Shown one piece after another: positions 17,891 through 23,047 of a stretch of 52,976 nucleotides of DNA (positions are counted from its first letter, which is position 1; each line of letters opens with the position of its first letter). The DNA comes from Thermoflexia bacterium (GTDB lineage Bacteria; Chloroflexota; Anaerolineae; B4-G1; SLSP01): the NCBI GenBank assembly GCA_011192175.1, contig DUEJ01000004.1, forward strand, positions 1 through 52,976, in the 5' to 3' direction. The translations under genes and the position numbers were made by a program. The notes beneath the pieces were generated by a model. That model had not been told where the DNA came from, searched no databases, and saw nothing but the letters and a program-made list of their open reading frames with translations.

Positions 17891-17972
17891 GACTTTCAAC
17901 TTTCAACCTTTGACATTCGACCTTCAACTTTCGACCTTTGACTTTCGACTTTTGACTTTCGACTTTTGACTT
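17891..17972. repeat. Heptamer tandem repeat, copy 2, before the C25 protease gene
   Basis: About twelve 7-base units (ACTTTCA, ACCTTTG, ACATTCG, ACTTTTG and so on). It ends directly before CCCCGGAGG, the Shine-Dalgarno region of the next gene. The copy at 22514-22596 has the same relation to the gene at 22612. Confidence 0.85.
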
Positions 17973-17989
17973 ATCCCCGGAGGTGAACC

Positions 17990-19957
17990 ATGAACGACGC
18001 AGAACTACTCTATTTCAACGGTATCAACGGCGCCAGCGGAGAATACGATCTACCGCCCTTGCACGCCCAAGACATAGCCTCGGTGGCCCTGGGCGAGGAA
18101 TTACCGGCTGATGTGCAACGCGAGCTGGAAAATCGCCATCTGGGCCAAGCCGATCACTTCGGCATCAACGCCGATCAGACCAATCTGGCGGAGACCGGCT
18201 GGGGCATTATCTTCGCCGCCACTGACCTGCGGACGGCGGCGATTCGCGCCGCGCTCCAGCCGCTGCTGGAACTGCGCCGCGAGCAAGCCACCCAGCAAGA
18301 CGAACGCTACTATCAGGAATACTACGGTCCCACCGGCTACCGTCCCGGCGATAGCTACCTGGATTTCTTGGGCCGCGAGCCGCGCTTAATGGGTCCCGGC
18401 CCAGCCGATCCCGAAAAAATACCCTACTACCTGCTGATCATCGGCGACCCGGAAACCATCCCCTACCGCTTCCAATACCATCTCGATATCCAGTACGCGG
18501 TCGGGCGGCTCCACTTCGAGACCCTGGAGGAGTACGCCCAATACGCCGCCAGCGTCGTCGCCGCCGAAACCGGCGCGCAACTGCGCTTGCCGCGCCGGGC
18601 GGCCTTCTTTGGCGTCCGTAACTCCGACGATCGGGCTACCAGCCTCAGTTACCGCGAGATGATTCAGCCGTTGGTCCAGGAATTCAGCTCAGCGGCGCCA
18701 GATTGGGAGATCGACCTGGTGCAGGATGCCAAAAAGGCGCGGTTGGCGCAGCTCTTGGGCGGCGCGGATACTCCCGCGCTCCTCTTCAGCGCGAGCCACG
18801 GCATGGCCTTCCCCAACGGCGACCCGCGCCAACTCCGCCATCAGGGCGCTTTGCTCTGCAACGACTGGCCCGGCCCGCGCAACTGGCGCCACAAACCCAT
18901 CCCCGAAGAGTTCTACTTCTCCGCCGGTGACGTGAGCGACAACGCGCAACTCGCCGGGATGATAGCTTTCTTCTTCGCCTGCTACGGCGCGGGCACCCCG
19001 CAACTGGATCAATTCGCGCACAAGACCGGGCGGCAAGCCGCCATCGCCCCACGCTCCTTCCTCGCCCAGCTGCCGCAGCGGATGTTAGGCCACCCCAAAG
19101 GCAGCGCGTTGGCTGTGGTCGGCCACGTGGAGCGCGCCTGGGGCTACTCCTTCGTCTGGGGCCGCTCTGGCCGCCAACTGAAGGTCTTTGAAGACACTTT
19201 GGAGCAGCTCCTCGCCGGTTATCCCATCGGCGCGGCCATGGAATGGTTCAACGAACGCCACGCCGAGCTCTCCGTCGCTCTGGCCGGGGAACTGGAAAAA
19301 ATCGAGTTCGGCGGCCAGCGCGATGACCTGAAGTTGGCCGGTATGTGGACGGCCAACAACGACGCCCGCAGCTACGTCATCTTAGGTGATCCGGCGGTGC
19401 GCTTGCCGGTCGCGGCGGCTGGCGAAACCCCGCCGGAGCGTCCCACCATCACGGCCGCCGCCATCCCCCCCGCCCAGGAGGGTAGTTTGGAAAAAAGCCA
19501 AGCCGCTCTCTCCAGTAGCGCGACCTCCTCCTCCGGCGTAACCCCGCTGGCCGCCGGTGGGGATAGAACAGACGTTGATTACGTGACCTCCTTCGGTCTC
19601 ACCGAGCAATTTAGCGGCCTGACGAGCTCCCTCCGCACCTTCACCTCGCAAATCGCCACGGCTCTGAACAAGGCCGTCAAGGAACAGATGACCTTGAAAG
19701 TTAGAACCTACTCCACCACCGACTTGGCAGCCGTCAGCGCCGGCGCGGAAGGGCTGGCGCAGATCCGCGCGCTCACCAAAGTAGCTTTCGATGGCGATAT
19801 GCAAGTCTACGTGCCGGAGCGCAGCGGCGGCGACCTTGACCAGGAACTCTGGCATATCCACCAGGAGATGGTCAAAGAAGCCCAGGTCAACCGCGCTCAA
19901 TTTCTGCAAGCGATGGCAGAGATGGCTACCAGTTTACTTAAAACGCTGAAACCCTGA
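17990..19957 (+). CDS. C25/gingipain-like cysteine protease with C-terminal adaptor-like domain
   Basis: A 655-aa protein. The central part resembles peptidase family C25 (clan CD): YLLIIGDPETIPYRF, catalytic His270 in LFSASHGMAF, catalytic Cys331 in FFFACYGAGTP, and a closing LGDPAVRLPV. A low-complexity Ser/Ala/Pro linker (about 465-530) leads to a C-terminal domain (about 540-655) with VRTYST, FDGDM, LWHIH and VNRA. That domain is homologous to the whole small protein at 22612-22998. There is no signal peptide, unlike secreted gingipains, so it probably works inside the cell. ATG 17990 follows GGAGG. The stop overlaps the next start (TGATG). It sits downstream of CHAT-SIR2 and nSTAND genes and is probably part of the same conflict system. 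Confidence 0.8.
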   Translation: MNDAELLYFNGINGASGEYDLPPLHAQDIASVALGEELPADVQRELENRHLGQADHFGINADQTNLAETGWGIIFAATDLRTAAIRAALQPLLELRREQATQQDERYYQEYYGPTGYRPGDSYLDFLGREPRLMGPGPADPEKIPYYLLIIGDPETIPYRFQYHLDIQYAVGRLHFETLEEYAQYAASVVAAETGAQLRLPRRAAFFGVRNSDDRATSLSYREMIQPLVQEFSSAAPDWEIDLVQDAKKARLAQLLGGADTPALLFSASHGMAFPNGDPRQLRHQGALLCNDWPGPRNWRHKPIPEEFYFSAGDVSDNAQLAGMIAFFFACYGAGTPQLDQFAHKTGRQAAIAPRSFLAQLPQRMLGHPKGSALAVVGHVERAWGYSFVWGRSGRQLKVFEDTLEQLLAGYPIGAAMEWFNERHAELSVALAGELEKIEFGGQRDDLKLAGMWTANNDARSYVILGDPAVRLPVAAAGETPPERPTITAAAIPPAQEGSLEKSQAALSSSATSSSGVTPLAAGGDRTDVDYVTSFGLTEQFSGLTSSLRTFTSQIATALNKAVKEQMTLKVRTYSTTDLAAVSAGAEGLAQIRALTKVAFDGDMQVYVPERSGGDLDQELWHIHQEMVKEAQVNRAQFLQAMAEMATSLLKTLKP

Positions 19958-20697
19958 TGAATAACTCCATCTTCACTCTCTCTGGCGTGACCTTGCCGCA
20001 GCAAACAGACCCGCTGGGCTTGTGGGCCGTAGCTCCGCCGGCGGCCCACTCCTTCGCGGCGAGAGACTGCGTCTCGCAGGAACCCACCTGGCGCGTCGTC
20101 CTGCCGCCTGATCCAGATGCGGCCCTGGCCGCGCTGGCCGCGCAAGCGGAACGGCTGGCCTGCGAACGCCGCGCTCTGGCGCGCGCGCAGATCACGTTGG
20201 CAGAATTAGGAGCCGCCGGCCAACCCTCGTTCGCCGTTGGCGCGCCGCTGGCCGCGCCGCAGACCGCTCTCTGGGAGCAGGTGGAGGAGTTACGCGCGCC
20301 ACAATCCTACGGCCTCCTGGATTGGCGGAAAAATGAGGAACGCCAGACCCTCTCCCGCCGCTGGTCGGATTTCTTGGAGCAACTGCGCCGTCTGGTTACC
20401 AACTATGCCCGCATCGAGACGGCCAGCGGCGCGCAGGAGATCGGGCTGACGCGCGTCAGCTGGACCGGCGACTTCACCACCACCTGGCTAGCGGGGGAGG
20501 CCGTTTGCACGCGGCAACAACATATCCAAGCGGTGCAGTTGGCTCTTGAATCGCGCCTCACCCTGCTGCACCTCGTCGCCGTGGTAGCCGGTGGCGCGGC
20601 CGGTCTGGCGGCCAAAGCCGCCGTCCCTGGAGGCGAACTCCTGCTCTTACCCGCCATCTGGCGCTTCGTGAAGGAGGTGTTGCAAGAATTGCGATAA
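19957..20697 (+). CDS. Hypothetical 246-aa partner of the C25 protease
   Basis: I do not recognise this protein. The N-terminal part is Ala/Pro-rich with a likely helix (ALAALAAQAERLACERRAL). The middle contains SYGLLDWRKNEERQTLSRRW and a long helix ending NYARIET. The C-terminus is hydrophobic, from LLHLVAVVAGGAAGLAAKAA to LLLLPAIWRFVKEVLQELR, possibly membrane-associating. The start overlaps the C25 stop by one base (TGATG), so the two proteins are made together and probably interact. The last 39 codons and the following 20 bases are repeated twice downstream, at 21470 and 22264, separated by toxin-antitoxin modules. Confidence 0.7.
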   Translation: MNNSIFTLSGVTLPQQTDPLGLWAVAPPAAHSFAARDCVSQEPTWRVVLPPDPDAALAALAAQAERLACERRALARAQITLAELGAAGQPSFAVGAPLAAPQTALWEQVEELRAPQSYGLLDWRKNEERQTLSRRWSDFLEQLRRLVTNYARIETASGAQEIGLTRVSWTGDFTTTWLAGEAVCTRQQHIQAVQLALESRLTLLHLVAVVAGGAAGLAAKAAVPGGELLLLPAIWRFVKEVLQELR

Positions 20698-20719
20698 AAT
20701 GGCGTAAATGGCAAATGGC
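20581..20719 (+). repeat. 3'-end direct repeat, copy 1 (inside the 246-aa gene)
   Basis: Covers the last 39 codons of the 246-aa gene plus AATGGCGTAAATGGCAAATG after the stop. Copy 2 (21470-21609) differs at about five positions and copy 3 at about three. Copies 2 and 3 share PASWRF where copy 1 reads PAIWRF. Confidence 0.92.
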
Positions 20720-20778
20720 AAATACCTTAATTTTTGTCCCATTAGGATGTCAATTTCAGAAGCGAAGGAGCGCAGACG

Positions 20779-21045
20779 ATGAGTGAAATGATCCTGACCC
20801 AAATTGAATTACCGCGCGTCTTGGTAAAATCTCTCCAGGAACGGAGCGCCGCCTGCGGCTTGACTCTGGCACAACAAATCCGCGAGGCTTTAACGGCGTA
20901 CTTGACAGAGCGCAACGAGCCTATCTTGCAAGCCGACGATGCGCTATTTCAGCTCGCTGGCGTCATTGATAGCGGCGTGGGGGATTTAGCGGCGCGGCAC
21001 GACTATTATCTCTATCAGAAAAGCTACCCGGAGGCTCTACAATGA
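20779..21045 (+). CDS. Ribbon-helix-helix antitoxin
   Basis: An 88-aa small DNA-binding protein. IELPRVLVKSLQERSAACGL followed by TLAQQIREALTAYL fits the strand-helix-helix pattern of RHH antitoxins. The C-terminal half (GDLAARHDYYLYQKSYPEAL) would wrap the toxin. Its stop overlaps the ATG of the PIN toxin gene (ATGA), the usual order for vapBC. The Shine-Dalgarno sequence is GAAGGAG. It sits between repeat copies 1 and 2 and is part of an inserted cassette. Since its toxin has an amber codon, it may be an orphan antitoxin. Confidence 0.8.
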   Translation: MSEMILTQIELPRVLVKSLQERSAACGLTLAQQIREALTAYLTERNEPILQADDALFQLAGVIDSGVGDLAARHDYYLYQKSYPEALQ

Positions 21046-21449
21046 AACTCTTTGTGGATACAAGTGCATAGGTTGCCTATTACGATAGACGAGATCGTTA
21101 CCACGATCAAGCCAAAGCTGCCATGATTTCATTGCAAAATCGGCCCGTATTGCTAATCACCACAGATTATGTGCTAGACGAGACACTTACCGTATTATTG
21201 TATCATTCTGGCCGGGATGCAGCGCTGACCTTTGGTGAAACGGTGCAACGCAGCCGCAATACCAAATTGATACATATTAATGCTGCTGCTTGGGACAGTG
21301 CATGGCAATGGTTCAAAAAATACACCGACAAGGTATGGGCTTTTACGGATTGTACCAGTTTTGCCACGATGGAACGGCTAGAGTTGGTTCAGGCATTTGC
21401 CTTTGATCATCATTTTGAGCAGGCTGGCTTTCAACTTTGGCCCAGATAA
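21042..21449 (+). pseudogene. VapC-type PIN ribonuclease toxin, amber-interrupted
   Basis: The frame starting at ATG 21042 reads MKLFVDTSA, then TAG at 21069-21071, then VAYYDRRDRYHDQAKAAM and on to the end of a normal PIN domain (GFQLWPR, 136 codons with the stops). The four acidic active-site positions are all present: Asp in FVDTS, Glu in YVLDETL, Asp in FTDCTS and Asp in AFDHHF. PIN toxins commonly have Trp in the interrupted position, so one TGG to TAG change explains the defect. Restart at a later ATG would lose the first Asp and the fold's first strand. It is most likely inactive unless the codon is read through or is a sequencing error. Confidence 0.88.
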
Positions 21450-21469
21450 AGACGACTATGAATTACACA

Positions 21470-21609
21470 GTGGTAGCCGGTGGCGCGGCCGGCCTGGCGG
21501 CCAAAGCCGCCGTTCCCGGAGGCGAACTCCTGCTCCTACCCGCCAGCTGGCGCTTCGTGAAGGAGGTGTTGCAAGAATTGCGATAAAATGGCGTAAATGG
21601 CAAATGGCG
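21470..21609 (+). repeat. 3'-end direct repeat, copy 2
   Basis: Begins abruptly at GTGGTAGCCGG, twenty bases after the PIN stop, and runs through the copied stop codon and the AATGGC-rich tail. It has no start codon or gene body, only the last 39 codons of the 246-aa gene. Confidence 0.92.
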
Positions 21610-21696
21610 AACACATTGTGACACTAACCCAATTCCAATCTCCAACTTAGCGAAAACTAAAGGTACTGGATTTTGTCGAAGTATGAAGGACGAAAG

Positions 21697-22008
21697 ATGA
21701 AAACGTTAGTAAAGATTTGTCGTCAGTTAGCAATCGGGGACTTTGAATTCAGTCGCCATGCATTTCATCGGGTCATTGAACGCAATATCAGTGAAGCCGA
21801 AATTCGACAAGCTGGCGCCAAAGCCCACCTGATTGAAGACTATCCCCATGACAAATATTCACCAAGTTGTTTGCTGTTGGGGTTTACCACAGCGGGGCGA
21901 CCGCTACATTTTCAAGTATCGTATGTAGACACGGAACTTGTGAAAATTATCACACTTTATCAACCCAGTGAAACCAAATGGTATATGGATTACACGCGCA
22001 GGAGGTAG
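21697..22008 (+). CDS. DUF4258 protein, putative toxin
   Basis: A 103-aa protein with FSRHAFHRVIERNIS, AEIRQAGAKAHLIEDYP, YSPSCLLLGFTTAGRPLHFQ and VKIITLY, the pattern of DUF4258. Members are small RelE-like or nuclease-like proteins usually found beside an antitoxin. An earlier TTG at 21673 is possible, but ATG 21697 with GAAGGA upstream is preferred. The zinc-finger gene starts two bases after its stop, and the two form a toxin-antitoxin-like pair in the second cassette. Toxicity is inferred from context only. Confidence 0.75.
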   Translation: MKTLVKICRQLAIGDFEFSRHAFHRVIERNISEAEIRQAGAKAHLIEDYPHDKYSPSCLLLGFTTAGRPLHFQVSYVDTELVKIITLYQPSETKWYMDYTRRR

Positions 22009-22010
22009 CA

Positions 22011-22241
22011 ATGTTTCAATGTCATGTCTGTGGTTTTACTCAGGCTTATGCAGAATTTACGGATGAAGTTTTTCTGATCGCCGGCAAACGAGTATTAGTT
22101 GAGCATATTCCCGTCACGCGCTGTGCCCGCTGCGGTGCAATTACATTTAGCCGTGAAATTACTGAACAAGTGCGTCAGCTGGTCCACAGCCAAACCCAAC
22201 CTGTCAGGCGGGTGCCGTTAGAAGTGTTTGCTTTTGCGTAA
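22011..22241 (+). CDS. YgiT-type (MqsA-like) zinc-finger antitoxin
   Basis: A 76-aa protein with two CxxC pairs, CHVCG near the start and CARCG around residue 42, as in the zinc domain of MqsA/YgiT antitoxins. The C-terminal helix-turn-helix of full MqsA is missing, which is common in YgiT-type partners of DUF4258 proteins. ATG 22011 has a perfect AGGAGG six bases upstream, inside the last codons of the DUF4258 gene, which supports coupling. It ends just before repeat copy 3. Confidence 0.78.
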   Translation: MFQCHVCGFTQAYAEFTDEVFLIAGKRVLVEHIPVTRCARCGAITFSREITEQVRQLVHSQTQPVRRVPLEVFAFA

Positions 22242-22263
22242 TCAAGGTCGGAATAACATGGTG

Positions 22264-22428
22264 AATCTCGCGTCACCCTGCTGCGGCTTGTCGCCGTGGT
22301 AGCCGGTGGCGCGGCCGGCCTGGCGGCCAAAGCCGCCGTCCCTGGAGGCGAACTCCTGCTCTTACCCGCCAGCTGGCGCTTCGTGAAGGAGGTGTTGCAA
22401 GAATTGCGATAGAATGGCGTAAATGGCG
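22264..22428 (+). repeat. 3'-end direct repeat, copy 3 (longest)
   Basis: Extends further upstream than copy 2, with CACCCTGCTGCGGCTTGTCG matching the 246-aa gene before the shared core that starts at 22296. The copied stop codon is TAG instead of TAA. It is followed by degenerate AATGACGA units. Confidence 0.9.
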
Positions 22429-22513
22429 AATGACGAATGATGAATGACGCTTCTCTAAAAAGGAATTTGCTGGCCGCAAAGACGCTAAGAAAACAAACTT
22501 GGCTAACTCTCTT

Positions 22514-22596
22514 AGACTTTCGACTTTCAACTTTCGACCTTTGACTTTTAACTTGCAACCTGTAACTTTCAACTTGTAACCTTTAACTTTTAACTT
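22514..22596. repeat. Heptamer tandem repeat, copy 3, before the small adaptor gene
   Basis: Twelve or so 7-base units (ACTTTCG, ACTTTCA, ACCTTTG, ACTTTTA, ACTTGCA) end directly before CCCCGGAGG and the ATG at 22612. The arrangement copies that before the C25 gene. Confidence 0.85.
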
Positions 22597-22611
22597 CCCC
22601 GGAGGGATAAA

Positions 22612-22998
22612 ATGGCTAATCTACAGGCAGCAGTCAAGAAATTCAGCAGTGATCTGGCAGCGAAAGTGGAAACGTTTGTGAATGATATCGCCGTGTTGGA
22701 GGTACGCACCTACTCCACCCCCTATGACCAAGTGCAAATCCTCGTCGCCAACCATCCAGATGTGGAAGGTGCGGCCAAAGATGGGAAGATCATGCTGCGG
22801 GCCTACACCGAGATCTCCCTGGATGGCGATATGAACATCTGCGTGCCGCAAGCCGCCGATGGCCTGGTCGATAACCAGCTCTGGAAAATCCATAACCAGA
22901 CAGTGGAGCAGGCGATGGCTAACCGCGCCAAAATGATCAAAGCGGTAGGCGATGCCGCCGCCGCGGCCCTGGAAGCCTTGAAAAAAGCCGGCGAATAG
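22612..22998 (+). CDS. Stand-alone adaptor-like domain protein
   Basis: A 128-aa protein homologous over most of its length to the C-terminal domain of the C25 protease at 17990-19957. Shared landmarks, in order, are VRTYST, a DGDM turn (LDGDM against FDGDM), VP, LWKIH against LWHIH, and NRA in the last helix. No transmembrane or catalytic motif is visible. I do not recognise a named family. Paired free and effector-fused copies of a small domain are typical of homotypic adaptors (effector-associated domains) in nSTAND conflict systems; this role is inferred. Strong CCCCGGAGG ribosome binding site after a heptamer tract. The next gene starts about 50 bases downstream. Confidence 0.7.
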   Translation: MANLQAAVKKFSSDLAAKVETFVNDIAVLEVRTYSTPYDQVQILVANHPDVEGAAKDGKIMLRAYTEISLDGDMNICVPQAADGLVDNQLWKIHNQTVEQAMANRAKMIKAVGDAAAAALEALKKAGE

Positions 22999-23047
22999 GC
23001 TAACGGCTAATAAACTAATCGCTAACTACTGTATCATGGAGGTTCCG

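Noticed and set aside
20581-22428. Integron-like cassette array
   Set aside because: Repeats encode a protein C-terminus and are not attC-type palindromes, and no integrase gene is nearby. I kept only the observation of cassette-like organisation.
17891-22596. Heptamer tracts resemble a CRISPR array at first sight
   Set aside because: Units are seven bases and contiguous, without spacers or repeat-length conservation, and no cas genes are present.
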